Positions 51,708-59,559 of a DNA stretch of 64,000 nt are shown piece by piece (within the stretch, counting starts at the first letter, position 1; each line of letters opens with the position of its first letter). This DNA is from Burkholderia glumae LMG 2196 = ATCC 33617 (GTDB lineage Bacteria; Pseudomonadota; Gammaproteobacteria; Burkholderiales; Burkholderiaceae), in assembly GCF_000960995.1 (NCBI RefSeq), contig NZ_CP009434.1:1550001-1614000 (forward strand), given 5' to 3'. Position numbers and translations under genes: made by a program. The notes under the pieces are model-generated. The model saw only the letters and a program-made list of their open reading frames with translations, searched no databases and was not told where the DNA came from.

Positions 51708-52730
51708 GTGTGGCACTTTCCCGTTGCAATCCCTTCGTCGCTCGGCCCGTGGGCCGTCTTTCTCAGCGTGCTGGTCACGCAGCTCGGCCTGCCCGTGCCC
51801 GCCGCGCCGATGCTGATCCTGGGCGGCACGATGGCGGCGATGGGGCAGGCCTCGTACACCAGCATGTTCGTCGCGGCGATCAGCGCGACGCTGCTCGCCG
51901 ATTCGCTCTGGTTCAGCGCCGGGCGCCTGCGCGGGCGCCGGCTGCTCAACGGGCTGGTGCGCTATTCGCTGTCGCTCGACACCACGCTGCGCATCGCGCG
52001 CAACGTGTTCGAGCGCTACGGCGCGCCGATCCTGATCGTTGCGAAGTTCGTGCCGGGCCTCGGCCTGATGTCGGCGCCGCTGCTCGGCACCACCTCGATC
52101 GCGGTTCCCGTGTTCCTGCTCTGGGATGTCGCCGGCGCGTCGCTGTGGGCCAGCGCCTGGCTGCTCGGCGGCGCCGCGCTCGACCATGAGATCGTGCGCA
52201 TCGTGCTGTGGGTGCGCAGCAGCGGCGGCACGATCTTCGACGCGTTCGCGGCGATCTTCGTCACCTTCCTGCTCTATCGCTGGCTACGGCGCATCCAGTT
52301 CCGCCGCTGGCTCGCCAAGGTGCGCATCGAGCCGGCCCAGCTCGACGCGATGATGAAATCGGCCGAACCGCCGCTGATCTTCGATGCGCGGCCGCGCGCG
52401 ATCCGCCAGCAGGACGCGTACCGGATCGCCGGCGCCTATCCGCTCGATCTCGACTCGTCCGAGCAACTCGATCCGGCGCTGCTGAACCGGCCGCTCGTGG
52501 TGTACTGCGTGTGCCCGAACGAGGCGACGGCCAAGCGGATCATCCAGCAGTTGCAGCGCAAGAACATCCACCACGTGCGGGCGCTGAAGGGCGGGCTCGA
52601 TGCCTGGGAGAAGCACGGCTATCCGGTCGAGCCGCTGCCGGCCGATTTCGACGCGTCGCGGTACACGGTGAAGCCGGAGCGCGAGATGGACGGGGAATAC
52701 ACGGTGCGGGCGCGCTTGTCCGATACGTGA
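51708..52730 (+). CDS. DedA (VTT-domain) membrane protein fused to rhodanese domain
   Basis: This 340-residue protein begins at a GTG with AGGAG 8 bases upstream. Residues 1-195 are a DedA/VTT-type membrane domain with the re-entrant motifs LVTQLGLPVPAAPML and ILIVAKFVPGLGLMSAPLLG (the family's F/W-RFIPG position). Residues 210-310 form a rhodanese-like domain on the cytoplasmic side, with candidate sulfur-carrying Cys267 in VVYCVCPNEATA and the closing GGLDAWEKHGYPV. DedA proteins act in envelope homeostasis and lipid-carrier flipping; rhodaneses carry persulfide sulfur. The fusion suggests coupling of sulfur or redox state to membrane-lipid traffic, an inference. It seems monocistronic. Confidence 0.85.
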   Translation: MWHFPVAIPSSLGPWAVFLSVLVTQLGLPVPAAPMLILGGTMAAMGQASYTSMFVAAISATLLADSLWFSAGRLRGRRLLNGLVRYSLSLDTTLRIARNVFERYGAPILIVAKFVPGLGLMSAPLLGTTSIAVPVFLLWDVAGASLWASAWLLGGAALDHEIVRIVLWVRSSGGTIFDAFAAIFVTFLLYRWLRRIQFRRWLAKVRIEPAQLDAMMKSAEPPLIFDARPRAIRQQDAYRIAGAYPLDLDSSEQLDPALLNRPLVVYCVCPNEATAKRIIQQLQRKNIHHVRALKGGLDAWEKHGYPVEPLPADFDASRYTVKPEREMDGEYTVRARLSDT

Positions 52731-52988
52731 CGACGGGTTGCGGCGGGCTCCGGCCCGGCCGTGCCAGCCGGTGTCCGCGGCGGGCCGGCGCGGGCCGCCG
52801 TCGCGCCGGTCTGCGCCCCGGCGTCGTCCCCGCCCGAGCACAGGTTTTTTCACAACCGGGCACAATCCTCCACGCTGTCCCATCCGAACGCGCGACCGCG
52901 CGGCTGCGCGCCGTCGCGTACCCCGACGTTCGCGCGGGCGCCTCACGAGGGCGGCGCGCGAACTGCCTTCACTTCGAACGGAGCGCCC

Positions 52989-54710
52989 ATGGCAAGCAAA
53001 ACGATCGCAGATTATCTGGCCCACACCCTGGCGGAAGCCGGAGTCGAACGCATCTGGGGGGTGACGGGCGACAGCCTGAACGGCCTGTCGGACAGCCTGC
53101 GGCGGCTCGGCAAGATCGAATGGGCGCATACGCGTCACGAGGAGACCGCGGCGTTCGCGGCCGGCGCGGAAGCGGCCGTCACGGGGCGCCTGGCCGTGTG
53201 CGCGGGCAGCTGCGGCCCCGGCAACCTGCACCTGATCAACGGCCTGTTCGATTGCCATCGCAACCACGTGCCGGTGGTGGCGATCGCCGCGCACATCCCG
53301 TCCTCGGAGATCGGGCTCGGCTATTTCCAGGAGACGCATCCGCAGGAGCTGTTCCGCGAGTGTAGCCATTACGTCGAGCTGGTGTCGAACCCGAAGCAGT
53401 TCCCGCGCGTGCTCGACCGCGCGATTCGCGCCGCGGTCGAGGAGCGCGGCGTGGCCGTGATCGTGCTGCCCGGCGACGTCGCGCTCGAGGCGGTGCCCGA
53501 TGCGGTGCCCGGCCATGTCAGCTACGAGGCCGGCGCGGTGGTGCCGCCCGAGCCGCAGCTCGACCGGCTCGCGAAGCTGCTCGACGCGTCGCGCAAGGTC
53601 GCGCTGCTGTGCGGCAGCGGCTGCGCGGGCGCGCATGACGAGATCGTGGCGCTGGCCGACACGCTCGGTGCTCCGATCGTCCACGCGCTGCGCGGCAAGG
53701 AGCACGTGGAATGGGACAACCCGTTCGACGTCGGCATGACCGGGCTGATCGGCTTCAGCTCCGGCTATCACGCGCTGAAATCATGCGACACGCTGCTGAT
53801 GCTCGGCACCGATTTCCCCTACCGCAACTTCTATCCGACCGACGCGAAGGTGATCCAGATCGACCGGCGCGGCGCGGCGATCGGCAAGCGCGTGGCCGTG
53901 GACCTGGGGCTCGTCGGCGACGTGAAGGCGACGCTCGCCGCGCTGCACGGGCGCCTCGCGCGCAAGACCGAGCGCCATTTCCTCGATGCCGCGCTGCGCC
54001 ACTACGCCGAGGCGCGCGAGGGGCTCGACAGCCTGGCGCGGCCGTCGCCGGTCGGCAAGCCGATCCATCCGCAATACCTGACGAAGCTGGTCAGCGAGCT
54101 GGCTGCCGACGACGCGATCTTCAGCGTGGACGTGGGCACGCCCACGCTGTGGGCCGCGCGCTACCTGAAGATGAACGGCAAGCGGCGCCTGCTCGGCTCG
54201 TTCAACCATGGCTCGATGGCCAACGCGTTGCCGCAGGCGCTCGGCGCGCAGGCCGCGCAGCCGGACCGCCAGGTGGTGGCGCTGTGCGGCGACGGCGGGC
54301 TGTCGATGCTGATGGGCGAGCTGCTCACGGCGCGCCAGCAGCAGCTGCCGCTCACCCTGGTGGTGTTCAACAACAGCTCGCTCGGCTTCGTGTCGATGGA
54401 GATGAAGGCGGGCGGCTATCTCGACGACGACACGCGGCTGGCCGATACCGATTACGCCGCGATCGCGCGCGGCGCGGGGATCGAGGCGATACGCGTCGAA
54501 CGGTCGGAGGAACTGGAGGCCGCGTTGCGAAAGGCGTTCGCGCTGCGCAAGCCGGTGCTGGTCGACGTGGTGACGGCGCGGCAGGAGATTGCGCTGCCGC
54601 CGAAGATCGAATGGGCGCAGGCCAAGGGTTTCAGCCTCTACATGCTGAAGGCCGTGCTCAATGCGAAGGGCAACGAGGTGGTGGAACTGGCGACGACGAT
54701 GTTCCGTTGA
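52989..54710 (+). CDS. poxB: Pyruvate dehydrogenase (quinone), pyruvate oxidase
   Basis: This 573-residue TPP/FAD enzyme aligns with E. coli PoxB (572 residues) throughout. It decarboxylates pyruvate to acetate and CO2, passing electrons to ubiquinone at the membrane. RIWGVTGDSLNGLSDSL and the TPP Glu in RHEETAAFAAGAEA mark the N-domain; GSGCAGAHDEIVALADTLGA the FAD domain; GDGGLSMLMGELLTAR with NNSSLGFVSMEMKAGG the Mg-TPP site. The C-terminus keeps the membrane-binding tail form QAKGFSLYMLKAVLNAKGNE. The ATG at 52989 begins the homology. PoxB usually serves stationary or low-oxygen growth, which fits with cioAB in the same region. It is convergent with the proQ-like gene. Confidence 0.93.
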   Translation: MASKTIADYLAHTLAEAGVERIWGVTGDSLNGLSDSLRRLGKIEWAHTRHEETAAFAAGAEAAVTGRLAVCAGSCGPGNLHLINGLFDCHRNHVPVVAIAAHIPSSEIGLGYFQETHPQELFRECSHYVELVSNPKQFPRVLDRAIRAAVEERGVAVIVLPGDVALEAVPDAVPGHVSYEAGAVVPPEPQLDRLAKLLDASRKVALLCGSGCAGAHDEIVALADTLGAPIVHALRGKEHVEWDNPFDVGMTGLIGFSSGYHALKSCDTLLMLGTDFPYRNFYPTDAKVIQIDRRGAAIGKRVAVDLGLVGDVKATLAALHGRLARKTERHFLDAALRHYAEAREGLDSLARPSPVGKPIHPQYLTKLVSELAADDAIFSVDVGTPTLWAARYLKMNGKRRLLGSFNHGSMANALPQALGAQAAQPDRQVVALCGDGGLSMLMGELLTARQQQLPLTLVVFNNSSLGFVSMEMKAGGYLDDDTRLADTDYAAIARGAGIEAIRVERSEELEAALRKAFALRKPVLVDVVTARQEIALPPKIEWAQAKGFSLYMLKAVLNAKGNEVVELATTMFR

Positions 54711-54733
54711 GGCGCGTTCGGCTGGAGAGGGCG

Positions 54734-54755
54734 GCCGGCGGCGCAGGCCGCCGGC
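54734..54755. terminator. Hairpin between convergent poxB and proQ-like genes
   Basis: GCCGGCGGC and GCCGCCGGC form a perfect 9-base stem around GCAG, 24 bases after the poxB stop. There is no T-run; it may serve both directions. Confidence 0.5.
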
Positions 54756-54799
54756 GCGGGACACGGCCGCGCACGCGAGGCGCGGCGGCCGGTTGCGGC

Positions 54800-55618
54800 T
54801 TACTTCGGGTCGACGTCGTGCCGGGCCTGATCCGCGTCGTGCCCGGGGGCGGCCGCCTCGGCGGCTTGGGCGGCTTCGGCATCGGCTGCCTCCGCCGCCG
54901 GCGCGGCCGGGGTGGCGGCGGGCATCACCGCCGGCGCTTCGGCGGCGTCGGTCGCCGCCAGCTCGGTTGCCGGCGCTTCGGGCTGCGCCGCGGCCGCTGC
55001 GTCCTGCGGACCGCTCGCGGCGTTCGCAGGCGAGGCGCCCTTGGCGCCGTCGCCGCGCTTCGCGTCGCCGCTCTTGCCCTTGCCGGCCGAGCGCGACCGG
55101 CGGGCCGCGTCGAGGCGGACCGCGCCGGCCGCCTGCTGGGCCGTCACGGTGCCGGCTTCGGCGCCCGTCAGGTCGACGCGCGCCGCGCCATCGACGAGGC
55201 AGGCCCAGTAGCGGCTGCCGCGGCACCATTCCTTGATGGCGTCGCGCAGCTGCGCTTCGTCCAGGCCGAGTTCGGCCGCGTGGCCGACCAGATCCTTGAA
55301 GATGCCGATCTTGAGCGGCACCTTCGGTGCAGGGCTCTTCGGGAACGCCGCCGGGAAGCGGCGCTGCAGCTTGCCGATCGTCAGCACGGTCGGATTGACC
55401 GGCTTCGCGTCGGCGGCCGGGGCCGGGCGGCGCGCAGGCTGCTGCGGCTTGCCTGCGGGTTGCTGATGCGCCGGCTTCGACGATTTCGCCGGCGAATGGC
55501 CGCCGGACGGTTTCGCGGCAGGCTGGCCGGACGGCTTGCCCTGCCGGCCCTGCGGCTTGGCATCGGCTCGCTGCTTCGCGAGTTGCTTCTTCAATTCTGC
55601 GAGTTGTTCGAAACCCAT
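54800..55618 (-). CDS. proQ: ProQ/FinO-domain RNA chaperone with disordered tails
   Basis: This 272-residue protein (from the ATG at 55618; another in-frame ATG is at 55630) has a basic, Pro/Gln/Lys-rich N-terminal tail of about 70 residues, a central FinO/ProQ domain (LQRRFPAAFP near residue 85, PLKIGIFKDLVGHAAELGLD, then AIKEWCRGSRYWACLVDGAARVDL cut at the conserved Arg/Tyr patch), and a long Ala/Glu/Pro-rich C-terminal tail. ProQ-family proteins bind structured small RNAs and mRNA 3' ends. The C-tail lacks the Tudor-like domain of E. coli ProQ, as in short betaproteobacterial forms. It is monocistronic. Confidence 0.87.
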   Translation of the reverse strand: MGFEQLAELKKQLAKQRADAKPQGRQGKPSGQPAAKPSGGHSPAKSSKPAHQQPAGKPQQPARRPAPAADAKPVNPTVLTIGKLQRRFPAAFPKSPAPKVPLKIGIFKDLVGHAAELGLDEAQLRDAIKEWCRGSRYWACLVDGAARVDLTGAEAGTVTAQQAAGAVRLDAARRSRSAGKGKSGDAKRGDGAKGASPANAASGPQDAAAAAQPEAPATELAATDAAEAPAVMPAATPAAPAAEAADAEAAQAAEAAAPGHDADQARHDVDPK

Positions 55619-55905
55619 GTGCACGATCATTCAGGTTGGACTGCGATTGTAACAGCCTGGCATCGGGTTTCGCCGGTCGCCGTGGAAAGAACTTCACGGC
55701 AGGCGAGATCGCTGCGCGAAAACACCGTGACGGCGCGTCATGGTCCCGCCATACAGACGGATGCCCGCGCGGCGCTGCCGGCCCGACCGCGGCCGTCTCG
55801 AACCACCCTCAAGTTTTCCGCGGGCATGCCGTTAACCGCTCCGGTCCCTGATCCAGGGCTGAAAAACCGCGGGCCACAAGCCCCCCGTTCGAGCGAGCTT
55901 TCACC

Positions 55906-57705
55906 ATGCTTTCGTCCCTTCGCGCCCGCATCGTCGTCGCCAGCGTCGCCATCGTGGCGTTCGCGCTCTGCGCCAGCACGATCATCGGCTACGTCGTCAC
56001 GCGTGCCTCGAATCTGGCCAATCTCAACGTCAACCTGTCGGCGGCCGCCGCCGACAACGGCAGCGGCGTGCGCGACTGGGTCGCCTCGAAGCGGCGCATG
56101 ATCGAATCGCTGAGCGAGGTGGCGCTCTCGCCGGACCCGGTGCCGATGTTCCGGCAGATCGCGGCGGCGGGCGGCTTCCTGAACGTCTACGCGGGCTACC
56201 CGGACAAGAGCTCGAAGTTCTCGGACCCCGCCGGCGTCCCCGCCGACTACGATCCCACCAGCCGCCCCTGGTACCGGCAGGCGGCCGAGGCCGGGCACAC
56301 CGTGGTCACCACGCCCTACGTGGATGCGCGCACCGCCAAGGTGGTGGTGACGGTGGCCGTGCCGGTGCTGCGCGACGGCCAGCTGAAGGCGGTGGTCGGC
56401 GGCGACGTGACGATGGACGACGTGGTGGCGAACGTGAAATCGATCCATCCCACGCCCGGCAGCTTCGCGATGCTGGTGGACGGCACCGGCCACCTCGTCG
56501 CGCACCCCGACGCGTCGCTGGCGGGCAAGCCGCTCGCGGATCTCTCGCCCGATCTCGCGAACCTGCCGCTCGCCGCGCTCGACGACGCGAGCCGGCCGTT
56601 CGTGGCCCGCATCGGCGGGCGCGACGAATGGTTGCGTGCGCAACCGATCGCCGGCACCGACTGGCGGCTCGTGGTGGCCTTCGACGAGGAGGAGGCGACT
56701 GCCGCCACGCGCGCGCTGCTCGCCACCTTCGCGATCGTGTTCGTGGTGATCGTGCTGCTCGCCTCGGCGATCGTGGTGGCGATCACGCGCACGGCGTTCC
56801 GGCGGCTCTCGCAGGTGCGCGACGCGATGGCGGCGATCGGCTCCGGCTCGGGCGATCTCACGCAGCGGCTGCCCGCCGACGGCCGCGACGAGGTGGCCGA
56901 CATCGCGCGCTCGTTCAATGCGTTCGTGGGCAAGCTGCACGAGGTGATGCGCGAGGTGCGCGACGCGGCCGAATCGGTGCGCACGGCAGCCGACGAGATC
57001 GCGGCCGGCAACGTCGACCTGTCGTCGCGGACCGAATCGGCCGCCGCGAGCCTGGAGCAGACCGCCGCCTCGATGGAGCAGATCACGGCCACCGTCGGCC
57101 AGTCGGCGAGCGCCGCGCAGCAGGCCGACGAGCGCGCCGGCGCCGCGCAGCAGATCGCCTCGCACGGCGGCGAGGTGGTCTCGAAGGTGGTCTCGACCAT
57201 GGAGAAGATCGAGGGTGCCTCGAGCCGGATCGGCGACATCATCGGCGTGATCGACGGCATCGCGTTCCAGACCAACATCCTGGCGCTGAATGCCGCCGTG
57301 GAAGCGGCGCGCGCCGGCGAGCAGGGGCGCGGCTTCGCGGTGGTCGCGCAGGAAGTGCGCAGCCTCGCGCAGCGCAGCGCGCAGGCCGCGCGCGAAGTGA
57401 AGACGCTGGTGGAGACGACCGTCGAGCGGGTCGGCGAGGGGGCCTCGCAGGTCCGCACCGCCGGCGCGACGATGGACGAGATCGTGGGCAACGTCGCCGG
57501 CGTGACGGCCATTATCTCCGAGATCCGCCACGCGTCGGGCGAGCAGACGCGCGGCATCCAGGAGGTCAACCGCGCCGTCGCGCAGCTCGACGAGATGGTC
57601 CAGCAGAACGCGGCGCTGGTCGAGCAGTCCACCGCCGCGACGGCCGCGCTGCAAACGCAGGCGAAGCTGCTGACGGCCGCCGTCGGGCGCTTCCGGGTTG
57701 CCTGA
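55906..57705 (+). CDS. Methyl-accepting chemotaxis protein with amino-acid-type dCache domain
   Basis: This 599-residue chemoreceptor has membrane helices at about 8-30 and 266-288 enclosing a periplasmic dCache_1 domain, then HAMP (to about 345) and a signalling domain with the conserved tip GDIIGVIDGIAFQTNILALN. The ligand pocket keeps every residue of the amino-acid dCache motif known from PctA, at a constant offset of six: Tyr115, Arg120, Trp122, Tyr123, Asp140 and Asp167 (YDPTSRPWY ... YVD ... GGD). It therefore probably senses amino acids. There is no C-terminal CheR/CheB pentapeptide. It is monocistronic, as most Burkholderia MCP genes are. Confidence 0.92.
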   Translation: MLSSLRARIVVASVAIVAFALCASTIIGYVVTRASNLANLNVNLSAAAADNGSGVRDWVASKRRMIESLSEVALSPDPVPMFRQIAAAGGFLNVYAGYPDKSSKFSDPAGVPADYDPTSRPWYRQAAEAGHTVVTTPYVDARTAKVVVTVAVPVLRDGQLKAVVGGDVTMDDVVANVKSIHPTPGSFAMLVDGTGHLVAHPDASLAGKPLADLSPDLANLPLAALDDASRPFVARIGGRDEWLRAQPIAGTDWRLVVAFDEEEATAATRALLATFAIVFVVIVLLASAIVVAITRTAFRRLSQVRDAMAAIGSGSGDLTQRLPADGRDEVADIARSFNAFVGKLHEVMREVRDAAESVRTAADEIAAGNVDLSSRTESAAASLEQTAASMEQITATVGQSASAAQQADERAGAAQQIASHGGEVVSKVVSTMEKIEGASSRIGDIIGVIDGIAFQTNILALNAAVEAARAGEQGRGFAVVAQEVRSLAQRSAQAAREVKTLVETTVERVGEGASQVRTAGATMDEIVGNVAGVTAIISEIRHASGEQTRGIQEVNRAVAQLDEMVQQNAALVEQSTAATAALQTQAKLLTAAVGRFRVA

Positions 57706-57804
57706 GGGCATGGCGGCCGGCCGACGCGCACCGGAGGGGGCTGGCCCGGCGGGGTGTGCGATGGCCGCCCGATAGGAGCGGCCCGATGACCGGCCGGGCG
57801 ATAG

Positions 57805-57874
57805 GATTGGGCTGCCGATTGGGCCGCCGGTTGGGCTGCCGATTGGGCGCCGATTGGGCGCCGGTTGGCCGGCC
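57805..57874. repeat. Tandem 11-12-base repeats (about six units)
   Basis: Units like gattgggctgcc, gattgggccgcc, ggttgggctgcc and two of gattgggcgcc follow each other without gaps, in the 541-base intergenic region between the chemoreceptor and H-NS-like genes. The rest of that region holds no gene, only the promoter described next and a short hairpin GAAGCG-GCA-CGCTTC near 57930. Confidence 0.75.
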
Positions 57875-58102
57875 CGGGCGACAGGGGCCTGGCCCGCAGG
57901 CGCCGTTTCATCCCGCAATTTCGAAAATGATTGAAGCGGCACGCTTCAGGCCGCGCCGGGTCTGCCGTTTACCTAGAGAGTTCGGTACGCTTGCAGGCGC
58001 GCTTGCACGTCTGCTGCGATCGCAGTTCGTGCGACGCAGCGCGCCGCGCCCGCGCCGCCGGTCAGGCGAAGGTCGGGAACGGGAGTATGTAAAAAAGCGC
58101 GT

Positions 58103-58151
58103 CACTATCTCAAAATAGTGGGTTGAGTGAGACCTGTTTGAGCGTTATAAA
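58103..58151 (+). promoter_or_regulatory. Promoter of the H-NS-like gene with adjoining inverted repeat
   Basis: TTGAGT (58123-58128) and TATAAA (58146-58151) are separated by exactly 17 bases, a good sigma-70 promoter. Directly upstream CACTAT (58103-58108) and ATAGTG (58115-58120) form a perfect inverted repeat, placed where an activator or an upstream operator would act. The H-NS-like start lies 95 bases downstream. Confidence 0.65.
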
Positions 58152-58246
58152 CCGTTGCCACGCGTGGATCGAGCGTTGCGCCCTCAAACGGCGCGACGTC
58201 GCCGATCGATCGCGCGGAGACTCCGGTGTCCTACGAGGAAGCTGTC

Positions 58247-58537
58247 ATGTCGAATTACCACGAGTTGCTCGCTCAATTGAACGAGTTGACCCGCCAGGCC
58301 AGCGAGGCCCGCGAAACGGAACTCAAGGCCGTGATTGCCGACATTCGTCGTGCGATCGCCGAGTACGGTCTGACCGAGCGCGACCTGTTTCCGCCGCGGC
58401 TCGGCCGTCCGCGCAAGCAGGACCAGAAGCCGAAGCCGCGCTACCGCGACCCGGAGACGGGCGCCACGTGGACGGGCCGCGGCCGGGTGCCGGGCTGGAT
58501 CGCCGGACAGGATCGCGAGCGTTTCCTGATCTCGTGA
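58247..58537 (+). CDS. H-NS family nucleoid-associated protein
   Basis: This 96-residue protein is a short H-NS paralogue. Residues 1-45 are the helical oligomerisation part (NYHELLAQLNELTRQASEAR) and residues 55-85 the DNA-binding motif of betaproteobacterial H-NS proteins (YRDPETGATWTGRGRVPGWI). GAGGAA precedes the ATG at 58247; an earlier in-frame ATG-like start at 58226 has no site. H-NS silences AT-rich, horizontally gained DNA, such as the 4335-4993 tract or the effector region here. The preceding promoter and inverted repeat suggest it is itself regulated. Confidence 0.9.
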   Translation: MSNYHELLAQLNELTRQASEARETELKAVIADIRRAIAEYGLTERDLFPPRLGRPRKQDQKPKPRYRDPETGATWTGRGRVPGWIAGQDRERFLIS

Positions 58538-59559
58538 GCGAGATCGCCGACGGGGCGGATCCAGCGCGCCGTGCCGGCCCGAGCCGATATGCCGGGCCTG
58601 GCCGCGCGCGTTGAACCGGATGCGACCGGCGCCGTGCCAGACGGCGGTCACGATACCGGCGCCACGGGCGGTGCCCGGGCTGCCGCGGCAGCCTGAAAAA
58701 ATGTGATCGACCGATCACGGGAATGATGTTTTTGGCGTGAATTCGCCTATGCCGCCGTTTGAAGCGCAGTCAAACGTTTGCGCACTCCACTTTGCCCGAA
58801 TAACGAAAAAAGCGCGGCCCGCGCCGGCGACGCCGCTCGCCGGCCTGCGCGACTCCCAACTCGCCCGCCCGTCGGCCGGCAGCTTACCCACGCCGCCGTG
58901 TCCCGCTCGGCCGTGATGCGCACGCCGTCCCGGCGCACTGCCTGAGCGCGGCGCCGGCCCTGCCTCCACTTTCGCCTGCCGGGCCCTCAGCGCTTGGCCT
59001 CGTCATAACGCCCAGGCCCGCCAACGGCGGGAGCGGCGCGCTGCGCGTCGTTCCGCTGGCGCCGGCCCCTGCCGCCTCGCCGGGTCCCGCCGTACCGCGT
59101 TCACTCGCGGTCGCCGGCCCGGTCCCGCTTGCGCCGGATTGGCGCCCACGCCGGGCAGCGGTGTCGGCGCGACCATGCGGAACAAAGATTGCTACGCCGG
59201 TGCTTCGCTGCAATGCCGCAGACGGCACCGCCGCGCCGGCGCTCATGATTGCCGGCGTCCCGCCGGCCGGCTTCGACGGCGCCGCGCCGCGCCATGTGCG
59301 GTGCCGCATGCCAGGCGGCCGCGAAGCTTACGGCCGCCGTTCTTTCCCTTTACACCGCCTTGCCCGAGGGCCGCCCGTCGCCGCCGTTTGCTCTACGCTC
59401 CTGACGCGATCCGATTCGGGTCATATCGCGGACCGCCCGGCACGCCAGCTCGCCGGGGCCGCGCATTTCCAGCCAGCGGGACGCCCGCTTGCGCGCGGCA
59501 TGGCCGTCGCCGCCGCGCGTGCGGCGTTGCGCTCGATCACACCAAGTACAGGAGGGGGC
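58538..59559. other. Long intergenic region upstream of the glycosidase-like lipoprotein
   Basis: More than 1 kb without a supported gene; the open frames here look like high-GC shadows. Two symmetric sites lie in it (annotated next). No tRNA-like cloverleaf was noticed by eye. Confidence 0.45.
58703..58780. promoter_or_regulatory. Two operator-like palindromes
   Basis: GTGATCG-AC-CGATCAC at 58703-58718 is a perfect 7-2-7 inverted repeat, and CAAACGTTTG at 58771-58780 is a perfect palindrome resembling the core of LacI/GalR-family sites. They stand about 800 bases from the next gene, so a link to its control is uncertain. Confidence 0.3.

Noticed and set aside
58703..58718. CRP/FNR-type binding site
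   Set aside because: The half-sites TGTGA and TCACG are 8 bases apart rather than the 6 needed.
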